DNA of 64,000 bases from Streptomyces rugosispiralis (GTDB lineage: Bacteria; Actinomycetota; Actinomycetes; Streptomycetales; Streptomycetaceae), in NCBI RefSeq assembly GCF_024505145.1, contig NZ_JANIAA010000007.1, positions 248,001 to 312,000 on the forward strand, in the 5' to 3' direction. Shown piece by piece: positions 8,741 to 17,077 of this stretch. A program made the translations under genes and the position numbers. The notes beneath the pieces are model-generated. The model did no database searches, had not been told where the DNA came from, and saw only the letters and a program-made list of their open reading frames with translations. Positions within the stretch are counted from its first letter, which is position 1. Each line of letters starts with the position of its first letter.

Positions 8741-9553
8741 ATGGCCGAACAGACGCCCGTAACCGGCGCCCCACCCCTCCAGACCGCGGACCGCGTACTG
8801 AATGTGCTGCTGTCCTTCGACCGGGAGCGCCCGGAGTGGGGCGTCACCGAGATCGCCGAGGAGTTCGGGCTGGACAAGTCGGTGGCCCAGCGGCTGCTGG
8901 CCGCGCTCGCCTACCGGGGCTTCCTGGTCTCCGACAAGCGCTCACGCCGCTACCGGCTGGGCCCGGCGGTGTGGCATCTGTCCTGGGTGTGGGAGCGGGG
9001 CGGCGGCATGGCCAGCCTGGCCCGGCCCACCCTGGAGGCGCTGGCCGGGGCGGTCGGGGTGAACGCGCTGTTCGCGGTCCCGGACGGAGTGCATATGCGC
9101 TGCGTCGCGGCGGTGGACGGGGCCACCGGCCCGCTGCGCTACTACGTGCTGGCGGGCGAGCTGTACCCGGCGCACGCCGGGGCCACCTCCCGCGCCTACT
9201 TCGGTATGCTCCCGCCCGGTGACCGGGCCGTACTGCTGTACGGCCGCCCGATGGCGCGCTTCAGCGAGCACACCCTGACCGATCCGGTGCGGCTCGAGGA
9301 GCGCTTCTCCGAGGTGCGGCGCGAGGGCTACGCCTACTCCGAGGGCGAGTACGATCCGGACACCGCGGCGCTCGCCGCGCCGGTTCTGGTGGGCAGACGT
9401 CCGGTGGGCACCCTGACCCTGGCCGCCACCCCCGAGGTGCTGCGCCCGCGCCGGGAGCAGCTGGTGGCACCGCTGCTGCAGGGCGCCGCCGACCTGGGCC
9501 GGGCACTGACGCCCGCCCGGCTCCGGCGCGCCCCGCACCGCGAGCGGCGCTGA
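8741..9553 (+). CDS. IclR family transcriptional regulator
   Basis: 270 aa. The N-terminal winged helix-turn-helix spans about residues 10-75 (ADRVLNVLLSFD, EIAEEFGLDKSVAQRLLAAL). A GAF-like IclR effector domain follows, with GATSRAYF and YSEGEYDPDTAALAAPV as in the family. ATG 8741 lacks a clear ribosome site and may be leaderless. It is divergent from the DUF1177-OPT-AroM-racemase run and 51 bp upstream of dipeptidase E. The likely role is local control of that catabolic module in response to a substrate-derived acid, as for many IclR regulators. Confidence 0.88.
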   Translation: MAEQTPVTGAPPLQTADRVLNVLLSFDRERPEWGVTEIAEEFGLDKSVAQRLLAALAYRGFLVSDKRSRRYRLGPAVWHLSWVWERGGGMASLARPTLEALAGAVGVNALFAVPDGVHMRCVAAVDGATGPLRYYVLAGELYPAHAGATSRAYFGMLPPGDRAVLLYGRPMARFSEHTLTDPVRLEERFSEVRREGYAYSEGEYDPDTAALAAPVLVGRRPVGTLTLAATPEVLRPRREQLVAPLLQGAADLGRALTPARLRRAPHRERR

Positions 9554-9604
9554 GCCGCCAGGCGTCCCGCCGCCCCTTGTGACCCCTCTCGGAAAGGCCC
9601 CCTC

Positions 9605-10336
9605 ATGCAGTTGCTGCTGCTGTCGAACTCCGCCGCGCCCGGCCGCGGCTATCTGGAACACGCGCGGGAGGAGATCGCCTCGGCGCTGAACGGTGCGCGC
9701 CGGCTCGTCTTCGTGCCGTACGCGCTGGCCGACCACGATGGCTACACCGCCCAGGTGGCCTCGGCCCTGGAGCCGCTGGGCGTGGAGGTCACCGGTGCGC
9801 ACACCGCCGACGACCCGGCCGGTCTCGTGCGCGGGGCACAGGCGGTGTTCGTCGGCGGCGGCAACAGCTTCCGGCTGCTCAAGGCGTTGCACGAGCGCGA
9901 TCTGGTCCGGGCGATCCGGGAGCGGGTGGCCGCGGGCGCGCTCTACATGGGCTCCAGCGCGGGCACCAACATGGCCTGCCCGACCCTGCGCACCACCAAC
10001 GACATGCCCATCGTCCAGCCGCCCACCTTCGAGGCGCTGGGCCTGCTGCCGTTCCAGATCAACCCGCACTACCTCGACGCCAAGCCGGACACCGCCCACA
10101 TGGGCGAGACCCGGGCCCAGCGGCTCGAGCAGTTCCTCGAGGAGAACGACGTCCCCGTGCTCGGCCTGCGCGAGGGCACCTGGCTGCGCCGGGACGCGGA
10201 CCGGCTGACCCTGGGCGGCATCGACGCCGGGGCGATCCTCTTCCGCCGTGGCGAGGATCCGGCGGAGCTGCGCCCCGGCGCCGATCTGAGCGCCCTGCTG
10301 CGCGAGGAGCCGCGCTTCGACTCCGCCGTGCGCTGA
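9605..10336 (+). CDS. pepE: Dipeptidase E (peptidase S51, alpha-aspartyl dipeptidase)
   Basis: 243 aa, close to the length of enterobacterial PepE. The nucleophile elbow YMGSSAG places Ser118. Asp133 (TTND) and His155 (NPHY) complete the Ser-Asp/Glu-His arrangement, at the same relative spacing as Ser120/Asp135/His157 of Salmonella PepE. The family hydrolyses dipeptides with N-terminal aspartate in the cytoplasm. GGAAAGG precedes the ATG. It follows the IclR gene by 51 bp in the same direction. With the divergent OPT transporter and the Asp/Glu racemase, it suggests uptake and breakdown of aspartyl peptides. Confidence 0.88.
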   Translation: MQLLLLSNSAAPGRGYLEHAREEIASALNGARRLVFVPYALADHDGYTAQVASALEPLGVEVTGAHTADDPAGLVRGAQAVFVGGGNSFRLLKALHERDLVRAIRERVAAGALYMGSSAGTNMACPTLRTTNDMPIVQPPTFEALGLLPFQINPHYLDAKPDTAHMGETRAQRLEQFLEENDVPVLGLREGTWLRRDADRLTLGGIDAGAILFRRGEDPAELRPGADLSALLREEPRFDSAVR

Positions 10337-10383
10337 CGGCGGGGACCGGGTTACGGCGGGTTCGGGAGGGGTGGGACACAGGG

Positions 10384-10461
10384 GGTGGGACATGGCGGGT
10401 CATAGGGAGGGTGGGACATGACGGGTCATGGGGAGGGTGGGACATGGCGGGTCATGCTGGG
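10384..10461. repeat. 26-bp tandem array, three copies
   Basis: Units GGTGGGACATGRCGGGTCAT plus a six-base spacer begin at 10384, 10410 and 10436, with a truncated copy at 10370. The array lies about 35 bp after the pepE stop, in the 509-bp gap before the first metalloprotease. Confidence 0.9.
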
Positions 10462-10525
10462 ATACGCCGCCGACATCACCCCTTACCGAAATTGACCGTA
10501 AATCACCGTCATATGAACACGGCAC

Positions 10526-10576
10526 ACCTGTCAACGGACACTTTCCAGACAAGTTCTTGTCGCGATCCTGACAGGT
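10526..10576. promoter_or_regulatory. Nested inverted repeats upstream of metalloprotease 1
   Basis: The outer arms ACCTGTCA (10526-10533) and TGACAGGT (10569-10576) are perfect complements. Between them sits a second inverted repeat, GACAAG-TT-CTTGTC (10548-10561). The region is distinctly AT-richer than its surroundings and lies about 270 bp before the protease GTG, so it probably holds the promoter or operator. The rest of the gap, 10577-10845, is GC-rich, and I see no gene in it. Confidence 0.45.
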
Positions 10577-10845
10577 CGAGTCCATTGATGGCACTCTTCC
10601 CTCGGCCGAGGCGCGGCGCTTCCCACAGCCCGTAGCCGCGCCCGAAGCCGCAGCCACAGCCACGTCACGCCACAGCCACCCTCCACACCACCCGGTCGCA
10701 CCGCGGCCGCGCCCAGTCGTTCGTCTGCGGCCGGGCGCACCCGGTAACGCCAGGGTGCGCACGCGTTCTGCCCTGCCCGGACGGCGACCCAGCCGCCCGG
10801 TCGTCCCGGCCGTGCCACCGCGCGGCCAGCGCAGAAGGAGTCAGC

Positions 10846-13197
10846 GTGAGATCCCTCCCCCAACGGCACCTCAGACCCAGTGGCCGCAGATCCGGTCGCA
10901 CCCCGGGCAACCGGGCCATCGCGACCGGCGCCCTGGTCGTCGCGGCGGCGATGATCGGCGTCGGCTTCCAGAGCGGCACGGCCGCCGCCCGCCCGGACGA
11001 CTCCACGAACTCCGCGAACGTGGCCGACCGCCCCGCCGCCCGCACCATCTCCGGCGCCCCCGACCGCGGCGCTCTCCCCGTCAAGCTGTCCCCCGCCCAG
11101 CGCGCCGAGCTGATCCGCGAGGCGGACGCCGCGAAGGGCGAGGCCGCTCAGGACCTCAAGCTCGGGGCCAAGGAGAAGCTGGTCGTCAAGGACGTCATCA
11201 AGGACGCCGACGGCACGACGCACACCCGCTACGAGCGCACCTACGCCGGACTCCCCGTCCTCGGCGGTGACTTGGTCGTCGACCGGGCGAAGAGCGGCGC
11301 GCCGCTGACCGTCGCCAAGGCCACCAAGGCCCGGCTGACCGTCCCGACCACCAGCGCCGCCGTCGCGCCCGCCGCCGCCGAGAAGGCCGCCGTGCGGGCG
11401 GCGAACGCGCAGGGCTCGCGGAAGACCGCGGCCGACCGGGCGCCGCGCAAGGTGATCTGGGCCGCGAAGGGCACGCCGGCCCTCGCGTACGAGACGGTCG
11501 TCGGCGGCCTCCAGGAGGACGGCACCCCGAACGAGCTGCACGTCATCTCCGACGCGGCCACCGGCAAGAAGCTGTTCGAGTTCCAGGGCGTCAAGAAGGG
11601 CACCGGGAACAGCCAGTACAGCGGCCAGGTGGCCCTCGGCACCTCGGGCAGCTCGGGCTCGTACAACCTCACCGACTCCGGCCGCGGCAACCACAAGACG
11701 TACAACCTCAACCGCGGCACCTCGGGCACCGGCACCCTCTTCACCGACACCGACGACGTCTGGGGCAACGGCACCACCTCCGACGCCGCGACCGCCGGGG
11801 TGGACGCGCACTACGGCGCCGCCGAGACCTGGGACTACTACAAGAACGTCCACGGCCGCACCGGCATCCGGGGCGACGGCGTCGGGGCGTACTCCCGGGT
11901 CCACTACAGCAGCGGTTACGTGAACGCCTTCTGGCAGGACGCCTGCTTCTGCATGACCTACGGCGACGGCTCGGGCAACGCCAAGCCGCTGACCTCCATC
12001 GATGTCGCCGCGCACGAGATGAGCCACGGTGTCACCGCGGCCACCGCCAACCTCACCTACAGCGGTGAGTCCGGCGGGCTCAACGAGGGCACCTCCGACA
12101 TCTTCGCCGCCGCCGTCGAGTTCTACGCGAACAACGCGAGCGACCCCGGCGACTACCTCGTCGGCGAGAAGATCGACATCAATGGCAACGGCACCCCGCT
12201 GCGCTACATGGACAAGCCCAGCAAGGACGGGACCTCCAAGGACAGCTGGTACTCCGGTGTCGGCAACGTGGACGTCCACTACTCGTCCGGCATCGCCAAC
12301 CACTTCTTCTACCTGCTCTCCGAGGGCAGCGGCGCCAAGGTCATCAACGGCGTGAGCTACAACAGCCCGACGTACGACAACCTCCCGGTCACCGGCATCG
12401 GGCGGGACAACGCGGAGAAGATCTGGTTCAAGGCGCTGAGCCAGCGGATGACCTCCAACACCAACTACGCGGGTGCGCGCGACGCCACGCTGTGGGCGGC
12501 GGGCGAGCTGTTCGGCCAGGCCAGCCCGCAGTACAACGCGGTGGCCAACGCCTGGGCCGGGGTCAACGTCGGCACCCGGATCGCGGACGGCGTCACCGTC
12601 ACCCCGCCCGGCGACCAGACCAGCATCGTCAACCAGGCCACCAGCCTCCAGATCACCGCGACCAGCTCCAACCCGGGCGCGCTGAGCTACGCGGCCGGCG
12701 GGCTCCCCGCGGGCCTGGCCATCGACTCCTCCAGCGGTCTGGTCTCCGGCACCCCGACCACGGTCGGGTCCAGCCCGGTGACCGTCACGGTGACCGACTC
12801 GGCCGGCAAGACCGGTACGGCGTCCTTCACCTGGACGGTCAACACCAGCGGCGGCAATGTCTTCGAGAACACCGCGGACATCGCGATCCCGGACGCGGGT
12901 GAGCCCGTCACCTCGCCGATCTCGGTGAGCCGGGCCGGCAACGCGCCCAGCAACCTCCAGGTGGGCGTGGACATCGTGCACACCTACCGCGGCGACCTGG
13001 TGATCGACCTGGTGGCCCCGGACGGTACGGCCTACCGGCTGAAGGATGCCAGCCTCTTCGACTCGGCGGACGACGTACGGACCACGTACACCGTGGACGC
13101 GTCCTCCGAGACCGCGGTCGGCACCTGGAAGCTGCGGGTGCAGGACATGTACGCCCAGGACACCGGCTACATCAACAGCTGGAAGCTGACGTTCTGA
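10846..13197 (+). CDS. Secreted M4 metalloprotease with putative-Ig and P domains
   Basis: 783 aa, starting at GTG with GAAGGAG upstream. The domain order is signal peptide (about 1-47), FTP/PepSY propeptide (about 75-240), then the M4 catalytic domain with HEMSH (His390, Glu391, His394), the third zinc ligand Glu414 in GGLNEGTSD, and the catalytic His478 in DVHYSSG. After the M4 C-terminal lobe come an Ig-like/He_PIG segment (about 585-670) and a C-terminal proprotein-convertase P domain (about 670-783). It is a thermolysin-like neutral protease exported as a zymogen. The two following paralogues lack the Ig and P domains, so this copy has gained or kept extra surface or substrate-binding modules. 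Confidence 0.93.
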   Translation: MRSLPQRHLRPSGRRSGRTPGNRAIATGALVVAAAMIGVGFQSGTAAARPDDSTNSANVADRPAARTISGAPDRGALPVKLSPAQRAELIREADAAKGEAAQDLKLGAKEKLVVKDVIKDADGTTHTRYERTYAGLPVLGGDLVVDRAKSGAPLTVAKATKARLTVPTTSAAVAPAAAEKAAVRAANAQGSRKTAADRAPRKVIWAAKGTPALAYETVVGGLQEDGTPNELHVISDAATGKKLFEFQGVKKGTGNSQYSGQVALGTSGSSGSYNLTDSGRGNHKTYNLNRGTSGTGTLFTDTDDVWGNGTTSDAATAGVDAHYGAAETWDYYKNVHGRTGIRGDGVGAYSRVHYSSGYVNAFWQDACFCMTYGDGSGNAKPLTSIDVAAHEMSHGVTAATANLTYSGESGGLNEGTSDIFAAAVEFYANNASDPGDYLVGEKIDINGNGTPLRYMDKPSKDGTSKDSWYSGVGNVDVHYSSGIANHFFYLLSEGSGAKVINGVSYNSPTYDNLPVTGIGRDNAEKIWFKALSQRMTSNTNYAGARDATLWAAGELFGQASPQYNAVANAWAGVNVGTRIADGVTVTPPGDQTSIVNQATSLQITATSSNPGALSYAAGGLPAGLAIDSSSGLVSGTPTTVGSSPVTVTVTDSAGKTGTASFTWTVNTSGGNVFENTADIAIPDAGEPVTSPISVSRAGNAPSNLQVGVDIVHTYRGDLVIDLVAPDGTAYRLKDASLFDSADDVRTTYTVDASSETAVGTWKLRVQDMYAQDTGYINSWKLTF

Positions 13198-13224
13198 AGG
13201 CTGTGACGCACTGACGTTCTGACG

Positions 13225-13300
13225 GAGCCCCGAGGCCGGGGCTCACCCAGGACAGGCGCCGCCAGGGGTCGACCCGACTCCCCCTGGCGGCGCCTCTTTT
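13225..13300 (+). terminator. Double hairpin terminator after metalloprotease 1
   Basis: The first hairpin is GAGCCCC/GGGGCTC (13225-13244). The second has a perfect 15-bp stem at 13254-13268 and 13281-13295, followed by CTTTT. The long GC stem plus T tract is a textbook intrinsic terminator reading on the plus strand. Confidence 0.85.
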
Positions 13301-13369
13301 CCTTCAGGACTCTTACGCCCGCCCGTCCGGAATCCGAAGGTTGATCAGCATTCAACGAACATTTTCCCT

Positions 13370-13398
13370 TCGACCTGTCGTGAAACCCGTGACATGTC
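13370..13398. promoter_or_regulatory. Candidate control element upstream of metalloprotease 2
   Basis: TCGACCTGTC (13370-13379) also occurs, inverted, upstream of metalloprotease 1 at 10570-10579. The perfect palindrome GACATGTC follows at 13391-13398. Both lie about 120-140 bp before the GTG start, in the 315-bp gap that also holds the terminators of the preceding gene. Confidence 0.35.
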
Positions 13399-13512
13399 CC
13401 GGACTTGTGTGACAGTCTGCCCAACGCATTACGCATCAGTACCTCTTGTTCAGCACCGGGCCGCACTTCCCCGCAGCCCGGCGCTGACCCCCCACAGCAA
13501 CGAGGAGATCGC

Positions 13513-15162
13513 GTGCGCAAGACCTTCAGCATGCCCATATCCCCTGCCGGTAAGCGGCGTTCGGCCATCGCGGCCGGTACCGCGGTCGCCGCGGCGGCCC
13601 TGCTCGCCTCCGGGCTGAGCACCGGCACCGCGGGTGCCGCCCCGGCCAAGTCCGGCGCCCAGCCCGCGGCGCTCACCGCCTCGGCCCGAGCCGAGCTGCT
13701 TCGCGAGGCCAATGCGACCAAGGCGGACACCGCCTCGTCGCTGGGCCTCGGCGCCAAGGAGAAGCTGGTCGTCAAGGACGTCATCAAGGACGCCGACGGC
13801 ACCACCCACACCCGCTACGACCGCACCTACGACGGCCTGCCCGTCCTCGGTGGCGATCTGATCGTCCACCGCGCCAAGGGCGGTGACGTCCGCAGCGTCA
13901 CCAAGGCCACCAAGGCCACCGTCAAGGTCGCCTCCACCACGGCCGGGATCGCCCCGAGCACCGCGGCGAAGTCGGCCGTCAAGCTGGCCAAGGCCGACGA
14001 CACCGCCAAGGCGGCGGCCGACCAGGCCCCGCGCAAGGTGATCTGGGCCGCCGACGGCAAGCCCACCCTCGCGTACGAGACCGTCGTCGGCGGGGTGCAG
14101 AAGGACGGCACCCCGAACCAGCTGCACGTCATCACCGACGCCGCCACCGGCAAGAAGCTCTACGAGTACCAGGGCATCGAGACCGGCAAGGGCGAGAGCG
14201 AGTACAGCGGCTCGGTCGAGCTCGGCACCAGCAAGGAAGGCAGCGGTTACACCCTGACCGACGCCGACCGCGGCGGCCACAAGACCACCAACCTGGAGAA
14301 CAAGGAGGACGGCGAGGGCAAGGCGTTCACCGACGACGACGACAACTGGGGCACCGGCAAGCCGGACGACCCCCAGACCGCCGCCGTCGACGCCCACTAC
14401 GGCGCCGCCGCCACCTGGGACTACTACAAGAACGTGCACGGCCGCGACGGCATCGCGGGCGACGGCAAGGGCGCCTACTCCCGCGTACACTACGGCGACA
14501 GCTATGTGAACGCCTTCTGGGACGACAGCTGCTTCTGCATGACCTACGGCGACGGCCAGGGCAACAAGGCCCCGCTGACCGCACTCGACGTCGCGGGCCA
14601 CGAGATGAGCCACGGCGTCACCTCCAAGACCGCGGGCCTGGAGTACAGCGGCGAGTCGGGCGGCCTCAACGAGGCCACCTCCGACATCTTCGGCACGGCC
14701 GTGGAGTTCAGCACCAAGAACACCACCGACGTCGGTGACTACCTCATCGGCGAGGCGATCGACATCAACGGCGACGGCACCCCGCTGCGCTACATGGACA
14801 AGCCGAGCAAGGACGGCCAGTCCGCGGACAACTGGTCCGACGGCGTGGGCGACCAGGACGTGCACTACTCCTCCGGTGTCGCCAACCACTTCTTCTACCT
14901 GCTGTCCGAGGGCAGCGGCGCGAAGGAGATCAACGGTGTGAAGTACGACAGCCCCACCGCCGACGGCTCCAAGGTCGAGGGCATCGGGCGGGACAAGGCC
15001 GAGAAGATCTGGTACAAGGCCCTGACCACGTACATGACCTCCAACACCGACTACCACGCCGCCCGTGAGGCCACCCAGAAGGCCGCCACGGACCTCTACG
15101 GCGCCGACAGCGCCGAGGCCAAGGGCGTGGACGCCGCCTGGGCCGGAGTAAACGTCAAGTAA
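13513..15162 (+). CDS. Secreted M4 metalloprotease (paralogue 2)
   Basis: 549 aa. GTG 13513 was chosen because GAGGAG lies just upstream and a signal peptide (RKTFSM... with a hydrophobic Ala-rich core to about residue 40) follows at once; the longer frame from 13405 has no such start. FTP/PepSY prodomain, then the thermolysin-like catalytic domain with HEMSH (His363, Glu364, His367) and Glu387 as third zinc ligand. The protein ends directly after the M4 C-terminal lobe. Strong similarity to its two neighbours (LGAKEKLVVKDV and YGDGQGNKAPLT regions) shows tandem duplication. Role: extracellular protein degradation. Confidence 0.93.
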   Translation: MRKTFSMPISPAGKRRSAIAAGTAVAAAALLASGLSTGTAGAAPAKSGAQPAALTASARAELLREANATKADTASSLGLGAKEKLVVKDVIKDADGTTHTRYDRTYDGLPVLGGDLIVHRAKGGDVRSVTKATKATVKVASTTAGIAPSTAAKSAVKLAKADDTAKAAADQAPRKVIWAADGKPTLAYETVVGGVQKDGTPNQLHVITDAATGKKLYEYQGIETGKGESEYSGSVELGTSKEGSGYTLTDADRGGHKTTNLENKEDGEGKAFTDDDDNWGTGKPDDPQTAAVDAHYGAAATWDYYKNVHGRDGIAGDGKGAYSRVHYGDSYVNAFWDDSCFCMTYGDGQGNKAPLTALDVAGHEMSHGVTSKTAGLEYSGESGGLNEATSDIFGTAVEFSTKNTTDVGDYLIGEAIDINGDGTPLRYMDKPSKDGQSADNWSDGVGDQDVHYSSGVANHFFYLLSEGSGAKEINGVKYDSPTADGSKVEGIGRDKAEKIWYKALTTYMTSNTDYHAAREATQKAATDLYGADSAEAKGVDAAWAGVNVK

Positions 15163-15191
15163 AACCACCTGAGTTACCGCGCGACACTCTG

Positions 15192-15224
15192 CCGGTGCCC
15201 GGGGCCCGAGGCCCCGGGCACCGG
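15192..15224 (+). terminator. Hairpin after metalloprotease 2
   Basis: A perfect 14-bp stem (CCGGTGCCCGGGGC and its complement at 15211-15224) with a five-base loop, followed by TATGTTTTA. A good candidate for factor-independent termination between the second and third protease genes. Confidence 0.75.
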
Positions 15225-15244
15225 TATGTTTTATCCACGGCAAA

Positions 15245-15260
15245 GCGACATCTTTGTCGC
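15245..15260. promoter_or_regulatory. Inverted repeat upstream of metalloprotease 3
   Basis: GCGACA-TCTT-TGTCGC is a perfect 6-bp inverted repeat 48 bp before the GTG start. It closely resembles CGACA-TCT-TGTCG upstream of the chitinase (53917-53929) and shares TTGTCGCG with the palindrome upstream of metalloprotease 1. It may be an operator for secreted hydrolases. Confidence 0.4.
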
Positions 15261-15307
15261 GTTGGGTGGAAGCTTCGCCCAACTCCCCATCACAACTGGA
15301 GATACGC

Positions 15308-16987
15308 GTGGATTCACGTTCGACGTCAGCCATATCCGGCATATCCCGTCTCAGACGCTCGCGTACCGCCCTCGCCGCCGGAGCGGCGACCCTGGCCGCC
15401 TCCCTGCTCGCCGCCGGCGCCACCGCCGGAACCGCGAACGCGGCCGCTTCTTCGGCCCCTTCGGCCACCCGCTCGGGCGCCACCGCCGTCTCGCTCTCCC
15501 CCTCGGTCCGCGCCGAGCTGCTGCGGGAGGCGGGCTCCACCGCGGTCTCCACCGCGAAGTCGCTGGGGCTCGGGGCCAAGGAGAAGCTGGTCGTCAAGGA
15601 CGTCGTCAAGGACGCCGACGGCACCACCCACACCCGCTACGAGCGCACCTACGCCGGGCTGCCGGTCCTCGGCGGCGATCTGATCGTCCATGAGTCCGCG
15701 AGCGGCGCCTCCCAGGGTGCCGACAAGGCGACCGACGCCGACATCAAGGTCCGCGACACCAGCGCCGCCATCGCCCCCTCCGGCGCCGAGCGGTCCGCGC
15801 TGAGCGCCGCGCGGGCCGCGGGCGACAAGAAGTCGGGCGCCGAGACCGCGCGCAAGGTGATCTGGGCCGCCACCGGCAAGCCCACCCTCGCGTACGAGAC
15901 GGTCGTCAAGGGGGTGCAGAAGGACGGTACGCCCAGCAAGCTGCACGTCATCACCGACGCCGACTCCGGCCGGAAGCTCTACGAGTACCAGGCCGTCGAG
16001 AACGGCACCGGAACCGGCCAGCACAACGGCAAGGTCACCGTCGGCTCGGTCAAGAGCGGCAGCCAGTGGCTGCTGAAGGACACCGCGCGCGGCGGCCACC
16101 AGACGTACAACCTCAAGCACTCGTGGGACGAGACCAAGAAGGGGTCGGCCTTCTACGACGCCGACAACGTCTGGGGCAACGGCAAGCCCACCATCGCGCA
16201 GACCGCCGCCGTGGACGCCCACTACGGCGCCGCGATGACCTGGGACTACTACAAGAAGGTCCTCGGCCGGAACGGCATCAAGGGCAACGGCAAGGCCGCG
16301 TACTCCCGCGTCCACTTCGGCGACGCGTACGAGAACGCCTTCTGGGACGACGACTGCTTCTGCATGACCTACGGCGACGGCGCGGGCAACAAGAAGCCGC
16401 TGACCTCGCTCGACGTCGCGGGCCACGAGATGAGCCACGGGCTCACCTCGGCCACCGCCAACCTGGAGTACAGCGGCGAGTCCGGCGGGCTCAACGAGGC
16501 CACCTCCGACATCTTCGGCACCGCCGTGGAGTGGTACGCCAAGAACGCCAAGGACCCCGGTGACTACCTCATCGGCGAGAAGATCGACATCAATGGCGAC
16601 GGCACCCCGCTGCGCTACATGGACAAGCCCAGCAAGGACGGCCTGTCCTACGACTACTGGAAGAGCGGTGTGGGCAACGACGACCCGCACTTCACCTCCG
16701 GTATCGCCAACCACTTCTTCTACCTGCTGGCCGAGGGCAGCGGCCGCAAGGTCATCGGCGGGGTGACCTACAACAGCCCGACCAAGGACGGCCGCACCGT
16801 CAAGGGCATCGGCCGCGCCAAGGCCGAGAAGATCTGGTACAAGGCCCTGACCACGTACATGACCTCGACCACCAACTACGCCAAGGCCCGCACCGCGACC
16901 CTCAAGGCCGCGAAGGCGCTGTACGGCGCGACCAGCGCCGAGTACAAGGCGGTCGACAACGCCTGGGGCGGCGTCAACGTGAAGTGA
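15308..16987 (+). CDS. Secreted M4 metalloprotease (paralogue 3)
   Basis: 559 aa from GTG 15308, preceded by GGAGAT. The signal peptide has twin-Arg-like basic residues (RLRRSR) before the hydrophobic core and an AxA-type site near residue 44. FTP/PepSY prodomain, then the M4 catalytic core with HEMSH (His373, Glu374, His377) and Glu397. Like paralogue 2 it ends at the M4 C-terminal lobe. Its own upstream palindrome and terminators on both sides suggest each protease is transcribed separately. The predicted function is extracellular proteolysis; nothing sets its specificity apart. Confidence 0.93.
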   Translation: MDSRSTSAISGISRLRRSRTALAAGAATLAASLLAAGATAGTANAAASSAPSATRSGATAVSLSPSVRAELLREAGSTAVSTAKSLGLGAKEKLVVKDVVKDADGTTHTRYERTYAGLPVLGGDLIVHESASGASQGADKATDADIKVRDTSAAIAPSGAERSALSAARAAGDKKSGAETARKVIWAATGKPTLAYETVVKGVQKDGTPSKLHVITDADSGRKLYEYQAVENGTGTGQHNGKVTVGSVKSGSQWLLKDTARGGHQTYNLKHSWDETKKGSAFYDADNVWGNGKPTIAQTAAVDAHYGAAMTWDYYKKVLGRNGIKGNGKAAYSRVHFGDAYENAFWDDDCFCMTYGDGAGNKKPLTSLDVAGHEMSHGLTSATANLEYSGESGGLNEATSDIFGTAVEWYAKNAKDPGDYLIGEKIDINGDGTPLRYMDKPSKDGLSYDYWKSGVGNDDPHFTSGIANHFFYLLAEGSGRKVIGGVTYNSPTKDGRTVKGIGRAKAEKIWYKALTTYMTSTTNYAKARTATLKAAKALYGATSAEYKAVDNAWGGVNVK

Positions 16988-16993
16988 CCCCCG

Positions 16994-17063
16994 CCGGTCG
17001 GCCGGGCTTCCGGGCCCGGCCGACCGGTTGTCCCGCCGGTTGTCCCGCCGGTTGTCCCGCCGG
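16994..17063 (+). terminator. Hairpin plus 12-bp triplicate after metalloprotease 3
   Basis: A perfect 13-bp stem (16994-17006 with 17015-17027) begins six bases after the stop codon. It is followed at once by TTGTCCCGCCGG three times (17028-17063). The hairpin probably ends transcription from the protease and from the convergent gene; the triplicate is a small tandem repeat. Confidence 0.75.
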
Positions 17064-17077
17064 CTCCTGCCGTCCGC

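Noticed and set aside
10531..12981. 816-codon minus-strand frame opposite metalloprotease 1
   Set aside because: Val/Gly/Ala-rich shadow of the protease; no start signal or domain.
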